Position numbers and translations under genes: made by a program
Part shown: in pieces, positions 1-6,241 of the stretch
Position numbering within the stretch: position 1 is the stretch's first letter
How the letters are laid out: every line of letters begins with the position of its first letter
NCBI GenBank assembly: GCA_965365345.1
Contig: CBDUBH010000133.1
Span: 1 to 6,711, forward strand
Source of the DNA: CBDUBH01 sp965365345
Lineage (GTDB): Bacteria; Bacteroidota; Ignavibacteria; Ignavibacteriales; SURF-24
DNA: 6,711 nt
Reading direction: 5' to 3'
Notes under the pieces: generated by a model
Told to the model about the DNA's origin: nothing
Seen by the model: only the letters and a program-made list of their open reading frames with translations
Database searches by the model: none

Positions 1-637
1 GATAAGCAAGATGTTTTTGAATAATTGAATTTATTGTTGTGATAAGAGAAAGCAAAATATCCGATGTATTTTTGTAACTTCCATTTACCTCTAATTGCTT
101 AACAAAATCAATGGGTGTTGTTCCAATTTGATTTATAAGCGCAGCAAACTTTCTTTTTTCTTCCACAGCGGAAACCAGCGGAAGCAAGTAAGTTATTACA
201 AGCGTTAGTAAAAAAAATCCCGCAGCAGCTGAAAATATTGTTGCAACCTTCCAAAAATCACTGCCTGCAACAAAATCACCGACTCCCAAAGTAGTTGCAG
301 AAAATCCCACGTAATATACTTTTTCCCAAAAATTTGCAGCCACTTTTGTTTGTGAATTCACTACAGATGTTTCAGAAGATAAAAACAATAAAGTTAATCC
401 GGTTAAATAAAGCAGCACCCAGATAATAAAAATTAAAAGAATTATAGAACCGCCGGCGTATGATAAAAATTTATGTGATTTTATTTTGCCGTGAATTTTA
501 ATCAAAAAGTACCAAATAAGGTTCGAAATTTTACCTGATAAAATTCCTGCGCCGTTTAAGAAAAAAGTAGTTTGAAGAATATCAATAAAAACAATTACAA
601 TGATTGAAATTCCCGAAACCGCCAATAAAATATTCAT
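1..637 (-). CDS. Ion channel protein, Ion_trans_2-type potassium channel-like (partial, 3' end off window)
   Basis: The first 212 codons are visible, from the ATG at 637-635 to the left edge, without a stop; the C-terminus is missing. An AAGG about 9 nt before the ATG serves as a ribosome binding site. Hydrophobic segments lie at about residues 3-22, 62-86 and 130-155. Between the last two is a re-entrant pore loop, with a candidate pore helix at about 102-114 followed by the filter motif TTLGVGD at 115-121. This matches the TxGxGD potassium selectivity filter of the Ion_trans_2 (PF07885) family, with V in place of the usual Y or F. After the inner helix the chain becomes soluble and charged (VEEKRKF), suggesting a cytoplasmic C-terminal domain. 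The expected role is passive cation, probably K+, flux across the inner membrane. Selectivity and gating cannot be judged from the fragment. It lies outside the recognisable cassette array and is probably ordinary chromosomal sequence. Confidence 0.85.
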   Translation of the reverse strand, partial: MNILLAVSGISIIVIVFIDILQTTFFLNGAGILSGKISNLIWYFLIKIHGKIKSHKFLSYAGGSIILLIFIIWVLLYLTGLTLLFLSSETSVVNSQTKVAANFWEKVYYVGFSATTLGVGDFVAGSDFWKVATIFSAAAGFFLLTLVITYLLPLVSAVEEKRKFAALINQIGTTPIDFVKQLEVNGSYKNTSDILLSLITTINSIIQKHLAY

Positions 638-670
638 TTCAAAACCTTAAATCTGAATGCATGGATTTAT

Positions 671-711
671 AATTCATATTTTCATAATAACAAAGATTTT
701 CAATATGAATT
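671..711. repeat. 10-bp inverted repeat upstream of the channel gene
   Basis: AATTCATATT at 671-680 is repeated exactly inverted as AATATGAATT at 702-711, with a 21-nt spacer. It sits 34 to 74 nt upstream of the channel start codon, so it could be an operator or an mRNA leader hairpin. It is entirely A/T apart from one C/G pair, in an A/T-rich region, so chance is a real alternative. Confidence 0.35.
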
Positions 712-725
712 CATAATCTTTAAAC

Positions 726-741
726 TATAACTTGAGTTATA
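726..741. promoter_or_regulatory. 16-nt palindrome, possible operator
   Basis: TATAACTTGAGTTATA has perfect 7-bp arms around a TG centre. It lies about 90 nt upstream of the channel start codon, close to where a promoter for that gene would be expected. The symmetry fits a dimeric repressor or activator site. No regulator gene is visible nearby, so the role is inferred from symmetry and position only. Confidence 0.35.
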
Positions 742-826
742 AAATGCAAGCGTAAATGAAAATCAGAATTTTAATTGTTCGTTTGTAAATTATTCAGTTT
801 GAAATTCAGAATTATACATTGAAAAT

Positions 827-856
827 AAAAAAACCGTCAATTTGTAAGACGGTTTT
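827..856 (-). terminator. Intrinsic terminator
   Basis: The stem is AAAACCGTC (830-838) paired with GACGGTTTT (848-856) around a 9-nt loop. Read on the minus strand, the stem runs directly into seven T residues (complement of the A run 827-833), the classic Rho-independent layout. It lies about 100 nt downstream of the stop codon of the 116-aa gene and separates it from the channel gene. On the plus strand the T tract is only four bases, so activity should be mainly on the minus strand. Confidence 0.75.
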
Positions 857-957
857 GTCTGAGAATTTAATGAGATTTGCCTATTGACCAAAAGTTAATT
901 TAAGCAAAATCCATTGATAAAATAAATTTGATTGTTAGGAAAAACATGCATGCTTTT

Positions 958-1308
958 TTAGAATTCATATAAAAGATATAATGAAATATAACTTGTATTC
1001 AATGAAATGTTTGAAGATAAAAATTTTGATAAACCGAAAGAAATATCCATAGTCGGGAAATACACAAATTTCTTTTCGCTGTTTTCAACTTTAACTATTT
1101 CCGGATGGATTTTACTTTTCGATTCTAATACAGTAGATAATTGATTTAAATGTTCTTTATTCTCAAGATATTTTTTGGGAAGATAATCATAATAGATTTT
1201 TATCAGATCTTGCGACAAGGAAAAATCCGGAAAATATATTGTTATAAGAATTAATATTTTCAAAAAAGAATTAAATTTAAAGATATTTTGAAATTTGGAA
1301 TTTGTCAT
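958..1308 (-). CDS. Small hypothetical protein with an N-terminal hydrophobic signal or anchor
   Basis: This is an ORF of 116 codons from the ATG at 1308-1306. That start follows a purine-rich GAGAAGAG at a suitable distance. A TTG four codons upstream falls on this purine tract, so the ATG is preferred. After a basic, polar N-terminus (TNSKFQNIFKFNSF) comes a hydrophobic stretch, LKILILITIYFPDFSLSQ, which looks like a Sec signal peptide or signal anchor, with possible cleavage near LSQ. The remainder is polar and lysine-rich in its first half (YLPKKYLENKEHL). It ends in aromatic and serine-rich beta-like sequence, finishing YLLYEF. No family is recognised. The aromatic C-terminus could suggest a periplasmic or outer-membrane-associated product, but this is only an impression. 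The terminator at 827-856 lies downstream, which supports a real transcription unit. The alternative is a decayed fragment of a longer exported protein. Confidence 0.5.
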   Translation of the reverse strand: MTNSKFQNIFKFNSFLKILILITIYFPDFSLSQDLIKIYYDYLPKKYLENKEHLNQLSTVLESKSKIHPEIVKVENSEKKFVYFPTMDISFGLSKFLSSNISLNTSYISLYLLYEF

Positions 1309-1320
1309 TTCTCTTCTCAA

Positions 1321-2068
1321 AGTGATTAAGTAATTATTTTTTTACTTTTGCGGGTTTAATGCATATCACTATAAATTTTATATCAGCATTTTGAAACGGT
1401 CTTGAATCTTATATACAATAATCAATTTAAAATCAAAGTGATTACATTTCATTTTATTAAAATAAACTCTGAATTATTTTTTAGTCCCTGATAAATTCAC
1501 TTAATAAGACATTTTGCATTTTATTGTTTTATTGCTTCACAACAGTCACTCACAAATTCAAAAGAAAATTACAAAAACAAACTTTTATAATATATATTTT
1601 GAAATGAACAAATTTCGGAAAATTAAATTTATTTTTAAGATTTTTTTTGAAATACTTTTTTAAGCAGAAAATAATCAAATATTATTTTAGTTGAAGTAAA
1701 ACATAACGGAGTGTATTTGAAATGCAAACATAGCTTTATTGTATCATTGCTATTAGAGTACTTTTTTCAGATATAAACTTACTTCTCAGATTTGGTTGCA
1801 GTATTAAATTGGAGGGTGTTACATAACAATGCCGTAATATTAAAAATTTAGTATTAAAGAATTGCATTTTTGAGGGAAGTGTTTCATTGCAGGTCTAACA
1901 GAAGTATGTTTTCAGCATTTTAATTTGTAAACATTAAGTGAAACAACTTACTGAAATCAAATAAGATTTGTACTTATTTGGATTAAATCCACACACACCT
2001 ATTAAAAACAGACAAAAATACTTTTATTGAATTACTTAATTTTCTCAAATTTAGTATTGTTCCGATAA
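1321..2068. other. Long gene-free, A/T-rich interval at the distal edge of the cassette array
   Basis: About 750 bp separate the small hypothetical gene from the last clear attC. I see no ORF with a plausible start, SD and length on either strand; the best is a 19-codon ORF that I rejected. The minus-strand sequence immediately after the attC (from 2074 leftwards) would be the start of the next cassette, beginning TTAGGCTTATC, but no attC with the complementary R'' box GATAAGCCTAAC appears to the left. The interval could be the chromosomal flank next to the array, or remains of decayed cassettes. The only structure of note is the weak attC-like repeat at 1701-1824. Confidence 0.6.
1701..1824 (-). 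repeat. Possible decayed attC-like inverted repeat
   Basis: ACATAAC (1701-1707) and GTTACAT (1818-1824) could be the outer core boxes of a 124-bp site, close to the 127-128 bp of the intact attCs. Just inside them, ATTTGAAATGCAAAC on the left resembles the reverse complement of the right arm, ATTTAATACTGCAACC, with an extra base again in the right arm. The arms differ in sequence from the other attCs, several pairs are mismatched, and R'' does not match the preceding cassette start. In such A/T-rich DNA this may be chance. Confidence 0.25.
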
Positions 2069-2207
2069 GCCTAACGGCGCGTAGTTAACCCGCGTAACCC
2101 GCGGCCAAAACTTTGTTAATTACGATTGATTAATTGACATTTTAAATTTGCAGAACATAAAAATTAGCCTGAGATATTTGGCTGTCGGGTTGAACTGCTG
2201 GTAAGGT
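2069..2207 (-). other. attC: attC recombination site of the yefM-yoeB cassette, degenerate
   Basis: On the minus strand the R'' side is ACAACCTTAC (complement of 2201-2210), one base off the RYYYAAC consensus. The L'' arm is complementary to 2181-2199. The opposite arm lies at 2076-2106, and R' is GTTAGGC (complement of 2069-2075). The L' arm contains a 9-bp tandem duplication, TAACCCGCG at 2086-2094 and 2095-2103, that is absent from the other sites. This makes the site 139 bp instead of 127-128. The L'' arm keeps the same G and T extrahelical bases as its siblings. The duplication and the altered R'' box suggest reduced recombination. It is the last clear attC in reading direction. Confidence 0.8.
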
Positions 2208-2263
2208 TGTAGTTTTAAGTTAAAATATAAATATAGAATTGTTTAATTTTATTAATCAAGAAG

Positions 2264-2530
2264 TTACTCATAATGAGTCCACATTCTGATGACTTTTACT
2301 GTTTGTATCTCTTTATAAACTTGATATACAATTCTATGTTGAATGTTTATTCTTCTTGAATAAGCTCCCGAAAGATCACCAATTAATTTTTCATAAGGAG
2401 GGTAATTTTCAAAAGGATCACGTTCTAAAATTTCCAATATCGAAATTGCTTTTTCTTTTAATCCGGCTGATTTTAATTTCTTTGCATCTTTTTGTGCTTG
2501 TTTTGTGTAAACAATTTTCCATTTTTCCAT
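2264..2530 (-). CDS. yoeB: YoeB/Txe-family toxin, ribosome-dependent mRNA interferase
   Basis: The 88-residue protein has the length and fold signature of the RelE-superfamily toxin YoeB (E. coli YoeB is 84 aa). By family knowledge it binds the ribosomal A site and cleaves mRNA, stopping translation until YefM neutralises it. Visible family features are the N-terminal KIVYTKQAQKD, the central DPF..YPPYEKL block, the core SRRINIQHRIVYQV and the diagnostic end MWTHYE. By alignment, the YoeB catalytic residues E46, R65, H83 and Y84 correspond to E47, R66, H86 and Y87 here, so the toxin looks intact. It starts 10 nt after the antitoxin stop, so the two are co-transcribed and probably translationally coupled; the SD is weak. 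It is the distal gene of its cassette, with its stop about 56 nt before the attC R'' box. In chromosomal integrons such modules are thought to discourage loss of the array. Confidence 0.93.
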   Translation of the reverse strand: MEKWKIVYTKQAQKDAKKLKSAGLKEKAISILEILERDPFENYPPYEKLIGDLSGAYSRRINIQHRIVYQVYKEIQTVKVIRMWTHYE

Positions 2531-2540
2531 AAACTACTGT

Positions 2541-2783
2541 TTACCACTTTAATTTATCTGAGCATTTTTCAACCGGAGTTTTCATTCCCTTTACTATTGA
2601 ATCTGCCATATCAGGAATAGATAAAAGATAAAGAGTTTCTTGAATGGATTTCCAATCTTCTTCTGATACTAATACAGCATTTTTTCTTTTCCCGGAGATA
2701 TGAATCGGTTCACTTAATTTTGCTGCTTCATCTATCAGTCTATACAAATTTGCTCTTGCTTCTGTTGCTGTTATAACTCTCAT
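2541..2783 (-). CDS. yefM: YefM/Phd-family antitoxin and autorepressor
   Basis: This 80-aa protein begins MRVITATEARANLYRLIDEA, the typical start of a YefM/Phd DNA-binding fold, followed by the strand-turn-strand EPIHISGKRKNAVLVSEEDWKSIQETLYLL. The C-terminal tail, IPDMADSIVKGMKTP...KLKW, matches the flexible toxin-binding segment of YefM. By family it sequesters YoeB and, as dimer or complex, represses its own promoter. The start ATG at 2783-2781 follows GAGAAAG at a good SD distance. The gene precedes yoeB in antitoxin-first order, with a 10-nt gap. Upstream are a promoter-like TTGACA/TACGTTTG pair and a GTAC-centred palindrome overlapping it, consistent with conditional autoregulation. The gene begins about 85 nt inside its cassette, leaving room for this promoter. 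No truncation is seen. Confidence 0.93.
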   Translation of the reverse strand: MRVITATEARANLYRLIDEAAKLSEPIHISGKRKNAVLVSEEDWKSIQETLYLLSIPDMADSIVKGMKTPVEKCSDKLKW

Positions 2784-2816
2784 TTTAACTTTCTCGCTTT
2801 TAATCTAATTCTTACT

Positions 2817-2848
2817 ACAAACGTACGCAATTAAGTACGTATTGTCAA
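2817..2848 (-). promoter_or_regulatory. yefM-yoeB promoter with overlapping operator palindrome
   Basis: On the minus strand, TTGACA (complement of 2843-2848) is followed by TACGTTTG (2818-2825). The spacing TTG-N20-TAnnTTTG fits the Bacteroidetes primary sigma consensus, and TTGACA also fits sigma70 with a 17-nt spacer. A near-perfect inverted repeat covers the same bases: ACAAACGTAC (2817-2826) against GTACGTATTGT (2835-2845), with one unpaired base. GTAC-cored palindromes are the known type of YefM operator. The predicted transcript would have a leader of about 28 nt. Occupation of the palindrome would block the promoter. Confidence 0.65.
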
Positions 2849-2861
2849 CTTCTTAATTACA

Positions 2862-2989
2862 ACCTAACGGCTTGCAGTTAACCCGCAGCCAAATTATTTA
2901 ATAAATTTTTAATATCGATAAATTTTAAGTTTGTAATAAAGTAGTTCCACCGATTTAATTTGGCTGTCGGGTTGAATTGCTGGTTAGGT
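2862..2989 (-). other. attC: attC recombination site of the VIT/vWA cassette
   Basis: This is a 128-bp imperfect palindrome starting 14 nt after the VIT/vWA stop codon. The minus-strand R'' box is ACCTAAC (complement of 2983-2989), and R' is GTTAGGT (complement of 2862-2868); the two are exactly complementary. The L' arm (GCAGTTAACCCGCAGCC, 2874-2890) pairs with GGCTGTCGGGTTGAATTGC (2962-2980), leaving a T and a G unpaired in the latter. The roughly 70-nt centre is A/T-rich. Both core boxes fit the RYYYAAC and GTTRRRY consensus, so the site looks functional. Confidence 0.88.
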
Positions 2990-3003
2990 AGCAAACACAT
3001 TTT

Positions 3004-5760
3004 TTATTTCAAATGTAATAATTTATGTGAATATGACTTTTTCTTTTGAGTTATTTGATCTATGACAATTATATTAAAAATATAAAAACCACTACTGACG
3101 TTTACCCCATAATTATTTTTACAATTCCAGACAAAAGTTTGAATTCCATTAGAAGGAATTCTTTCATTAAAACCATAAACTAGTTGTCCAAGTGCATTAT
3201 AAATAGATGCAGAAATTATTGATTGAGAATTCACTTGGAATTTGATCACAACTTGACTATTAAACGGATTCGGATAAACCGATAACAAAACTGAATCTTG
3301 TTTTTGTGTAAAATCGTCAACATATGTTAATTCACTTTCATCAAATGGATTTCTCATGAATTTGATTGTATCATTTGGTTCTAATGCTAATAAGGCAGTA
3401 AAATCAGTAAGTAAGTTATGATATAAAGATAACTTAACGATTTCTGAGGTGTCTATCGGAGATGCATTCATAATGTCATTAATATGTTCAAATCCAAGCA
3501 TTTTGGATACAATCTCATTAGAGCTCGTAGTATCATGCGGGATTAAAAACTCAAATTCTTCCTCACTGTCTAAATCATTATTTTCGAATCTACCGGAAAT
3601 ATTGAACTTCATATTATATTTAGCATTTGATCTGCCTAAAAAGAACCTTGGCTTATTTGGATCCGAAAACTCATTTATTTCTCTAATCTCCGATAATTGT
3701 CCTAAACCTCCATCAACTGTAACTTTAATATTCATGTTAGTGAACAATGGAAAGGAATAGGGTGAAAAAACCGATGATATGTACAACCAATCATTCATAT
3801 GTTTTTCTAAATGAATTCCTTGGCTTTGCTCTGCTAATTCTTTTAAGAAGTAACCGCTGCCATAATACTCCATTTGATTTTCAGAAATATACTGTGGAGT
3901 AAAAATATTATTATTCAATAAATTAAGAGTATAGAACTTTGGATGATCATTTGAATATTTTCCAATATAGTTTTGAATATTAATTTTTGAATCAGTTGTA
4001 TTTATTAATGAATCAGAATCACTTAAAAGTATTACTTTCTTAAAATTGTTTACTTCATATTCATTTTTAATTACTTCTAATAATTTATCCAATACAAATG
4101 GATATTTATTTGAGTTTACACCTAATAATGGAGGTGATAATAGAGATTTTATTCCTTCATCATCTCGAAGTGACCACATTCCTGTAACTACTATCAAACC
4201 ACCTTTTATTTTTTTTGAAATAACTGCAGCATCCCCAAATTGATCCATTAGTTCTATTTTCACATCAGGATCCTCACTTTCAAGAAAGTAAGATGCATTT
4301 CTGGTAATAGATTCTGGGAAATATCTTCCAATATTTCCTTCTGTATTTCTATATAAAGTAACTGCTGAATTAATTCGTTTTTTGACCTTTAATCCCTTAA
4401 TATAATGTGTAGCTAGTTTTTCGTTGTTTACTCTATTATAATCATAATATGTTACAAACCTACCTCCATTAGCAAATAATGAATCCAACCTATCAATTAT
4501 TTTACCTGCACTTATTTGGTCAATGGGAGCATCATAACCGTGTCGATAAGCAGCAACTATATCCGATTTAGTTATATCATCCATAGAATTATAAATATTA
4601 TAATATTGATTAAAATTAGCTACGGATGATAAACCAGGGAATTTCCAATTTTCAAAAGCATCTTCATCACAAAAAAGAATATTGGGTTTGTAAATATTAT
4701 TAATAGAAGCAGCTAAGTCACTTTGCTTAAATTCATCAAATGTCTTTTCTATATTTTCCGGTTTGGCTTCAATATATGATTCTGTAAAATCAACAATTTT
4801 TCCATCTCCTGAGATGATCATCTTAAATCTATCGTTGTTTTTCAGTGAAGAATCAACTAATGTTTTATAATTATTAATGCTGTTATATAAATCCTTATTT
4901 AGAGAACCGCTGAAATCCATTGCTATTAGTATATCTTTGGAGGTTGTATCAATATTACTAACTTCAAAAAACTTGTTAGGTAGAACTCCTAATTGAAAAT
5001 ATGTTGAATTACTTTTATCATTATAACCACTTATATAATAGCCTTCATTAAATTGAGTATTAAACTTTAAATTAAGTGAAGTATAATTTGAAATATCTTC
5101 GATATGAATGTGCTGAAATTTATAACCTATCGTATCAGTCAAAGGTTCGAAATTAAACTCTGGGATTTCTAATATTTTTGGTACTCCCCAGATATCTTGT
5201 TTTGTACGAAAAAGAACATTTAAGGGTTTCTTTGTAGAGTTATTTGCGAGTAACATTTTTATAGGTAATTCAGCAGTTGCCATATTACCTAACCACTTGG
5301 TAGGCACAATAAAATTTATTTTAACTTTTCTATAACTTCCAGCGGCTAAAGGATATATTCTAAACTCATATTGATTACCATTCTTTGTAAGAAAAGCAGG
5401 GTCATAATGCGCAGCAACAATACTATCGTAAATTTTACGAGCGCTCCATGTATCGTACATTCTGGCCTGCATTACACTATCACCAATCCATAGCCACATA
5501 TCTTTAACTACAGCATCTTTTGACAATTCAAATCTATGAACAATTTCTAATAAATTCGATGTAAACTGATTTCTTTCAGAATATTCTAAATATAAGGATT
5601 GTTCAACATAACCACCGTGAGGTTCAATAACTAAAGTTGCATTTTCAATAAATCCGGGTTTGGATCCGTGTAGATTATTATCTTTAACTGTTATTTCGTT
5701 GACAGCATATGTCGAAACACTTAGAAAACAAACAAAAAAGAATAAAATTAATTTTTGCAT
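3004..5760 (-). CDS. Secreted VIT/von Willebrand factor A domain protein with T9SS C-terminal sorting domain
   Basis: The protein has 918 residues from the ATG at 5760-5758, chosen because GGGAG lies 5 nt upstream. A TTG four codons earlier overlaps that SD. MQKLILFFFVCFLSVSTYA is a clear Sec signal peptide. Residues about 60-155 resemble a VIT (vault/inter-alpha-trypsin) domain (HRFELSKDAVVKDMWLWIGD, then ARKIYDSIVAAHYDP and EFRIYPL). From about 275 a von Willebrand A fold begins, with the MIDAS-like DFSGS (D282, S284, S286). Its next core strand, KKVILLSDSDS, appears only near 574, so about 220 residues are inserted. SLYHNLLTDFTALLALEP near 778-795 matches the conserved post-vWA segment of VIT-vWA proteins. 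SVYPNPFN from about 827 to the basic end KLLHLK is a type A T9SS sorting domain. The product should be exported through the outer membrane, then released or surface-attached; ligand unknown. The gene fills a single integron cassette, with only 38 nt between the core site and the ATG and no clear promoter. Confidence 0.88.
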   Translation of the reverse strand: MQKLILFFFVCFLSVSTYAVNEITVKDNNLHGSKPGFIENATLVIEPHGGYVEQSLYLEYSERNQFTSNLLEIVHRFELSKDAVVKDMWLWIGDSVMQARMYDTWSARKIYDSIVAAHYDPAFLTKNGNQYEFRIYPLAAGSYRKVKINFIVPTKWLGNMATAELPIKMLLANNSTKKPLNVLFRTKQDIWGVPKILEIPEFNFEPLTDTIGYKFQHIHIEDISNYTSLNLKFNTQFNEGYYISGYNDKSNSTYFQLGVLPNKFFEVSNIDTTSKDILIAMDFSGSLNKDLYNSINNYKTLVDSSLKNNDRFKMIISGDGKIVDFTESYIEAKPENIEKTFDEFKQSDLAASINNIYKPNILFCDEDAFENWKFPGLSSVANFNQYYNIYNSMDDITKSDIVAAYRHGYDAPIDQISAGKIIDRLDSLFANGGRFVTYYDYNRVNNEKLATHYIKGLKVKKRINSAVTLYRNTEGNIGRYFPESITRNASYFLESEDPDVKIELMDQFGDAAVISKKIKGGLIVVTGMWSLRDDEGIKSLLSPPLLGVNSNKYPFVLDKLLEVIKNEYEVNNFKKVILLSDSDSLINTTDSKINIQNYIGKYSNDHPKFYTLNLLNNNIFTPQYISENQMEYYGSGYFLKELAEQSQGIHLEKHMNDWLYISSVFSPYSFPLFTNMNIKVTVDGGLGQLSEIREINEFSDPNKPRFFLGRSNAKYNMKFNISGRFENNDLDSEEEFEFLIPHDTTSSNEIVSKMLGFEHINDIMNASPIDTSEIVKLSLYHNLLTDFTALLALEPNDTIKFMRNPFDESELTYVDDFTQKQDSVLLSVYPNPFNSQVVIKFQVNSQSIISASIYNALGQLVYGFNERIPSNGIQTFVWNCKNNYGVNVSSGFYIFNIIVIDQITQKKKSYSHKLLHLK

Positions 5761-5765
5761 AAATA

Positions 5766-5770
5766 CTCCC
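5766..5770 (-). promoter_or_regulatory. Ribosome binding site that decides the VIT/vWA start
   Basis: GGGAG on the minus strand is separated by 5 nt (TATTT) from the ATG at 5760-5758. The in-frame TTG at 5772-5770 overlaps this element and has no SD of its own. The signal peptide is also more typical when read from the ATG. Confidence 0.7.
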
Positions 5771-5797
5771 AAAAGATATCATGAAAATTCTTAGGCT

Positions 5798-5924
5798 ACC
5801 TAACGGCTTGCAGTTAACCCGCAGCGAATATTTACGATTTAATTTATTTTTAGATAAAGCTGAATTGTTGAACACATAAATTAGCAGTACTTAATTAGCT
5901 GTCGGGTTGAACTGCTGGTTATAC
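5798..5924 (-). other. attC: attC recombination site of the higBA-type cassette
   Basis: This is a 127-bp palindrome starting 29 nt after the HigA-like stop codon. The minus-strand R'' box is GTATAAC (complement of 5918-5924), and R' is GTTAGGT (complement of 5798-5804). The arms GCAGTTAACCCGCAGC (5810-5825) and GCTGTCGGGTTGAACTGC (5898-5915) pair fully except for one T and one G in the second arm. The R'' and R' boxes are not complementary to each other. R'' instead matches the start of the upstream cassette (TTATACGC), and R' matches the next attC. This is what serial insertion of cassettes produces. Confidence 0.88.
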
Positions 5925-5953
5925 GCATGTTATTTTTGGAATGATAAAGATTT

Positions 5954-6229
5954 TTAGATTACTTGGATTTTAATTTTTCTTCCCAAAGATTTTGCATATT
6001 TGCTCAAAGTAGATAAACGAATATCTTCTGCATGATTTTCAATTCTTGAAATTACAGACTTTTTTGTTTGAAGTTTTTCTGCTAATTCTTCTTGTGATAA
6101 ACCGGATTTATTTCTTAACTGTTTTAGAATTTCTCCTATTTTGAAATTTTCATATCCGATTTCATAATCTTCGGCAAATTCTTTGTCTTCTTGTTTCCTC
6201 TTTGCAATATATTTTTTTAAGTCACTCAT
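5954..6229 (-). CDS. HigA-like XRE-family antitoxin
   Basis: This is a 91-residue protein with a charged N-terminal extension (residues 1-30) followed by a Cro/C1-type helix-turn-helix from about 32 to 87. The segment LKQLRNKSGLSQEELAEKL gives helices 1-2. TKKSVISRIENH is the recognition helix with the usual S-IEN motif, and LSTLSKYAKSLG is the typical closing helix. By family it binds and inactivates the upstream RelE-like toxin and represses the operon. The gene begins 12 nt after the toxin stop, with a good SD (AAAGGAAA) in the gap, so toxin and antitoxin are co-transcribed in toxin-first order, as in higBA. The likely target is the perfect palindrome upstream of the toxin gene at 6601-6618. 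I call it HigA-like because the toxin is of the phage Gp49-related branch rather than canonical HigB. Confidence 0.88.
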   Translation of the reverse strand: MSDLKKYIAKRKQEDKEFAEDYEIGYENFKIGEILKQLRNKSGLSQEELAEKLQTKKSVISRIENHAEDIRLSTLSKYAKSLGRKIKIQVI

Positions 6230-6241
6230 CTTAAATTTCCT

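Noticed and set aside
940..960. A-tract/CATGCATG/T-tract symmetry after the 116-aa gene
   Set aside because: The self-complementary core leaves no proper loop and the flanks are only A/T. The terminator at 827-856 is far better.
1604..1663. Plus-strand 19-codon ORF starting ATGAACAAATTTCGG
   Set aside because: It has no SD and a Phe/Ile/Lys-only composition explained by A/T richness. Nothing supports translation.
1893..1899. GTCTAAC, a perfect RYYYAAC core box
   Set aside because: It has no partner GTTRRRY box or complementary arms at attC distance; a single 7-base degenerate match is expected by chance.
2266..2278. Perfect palindrome ACTCATAATGAGT at the end of yoeB
   Set aside because: It is explained by the codons for the conserved C-terminal His-Tyr-Glu, has a one-base loop and no T tract, and so is not a convincing terminator or operator.
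3449..4243. Plus-strand ORFs of 103 and 65 codons opposite the VIT/vWA gene
   Set aside because: Both lie wholly inside a well-supported minus-strand gene, have no recognisable domain or SD, and are antisense shadows.
5770..5772. TTG as start codon of the VIT/vWA gene
   Set aside because: It overlaps the GGGAG ribosome binding site of the downstream ATG and lacks its own SD.
5684..5875. Minus-strand 63-codon ORF overlapping the start of the VIT/vWA gene and the attC
   Set aside because: It runs through half of the attC palindrome and out of frame across the signal peptide codons. It is a frame shadow.
2862..5924. Reading the palindromes as insertion-sequence ends, a composite transposon or a CRISPR array
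   Set aside because: There is no transposase and no target duplications, the arms are paired within each 128-bp unit rather than across genes, and the spacing is thousands of bases. attC sites explain every detail.
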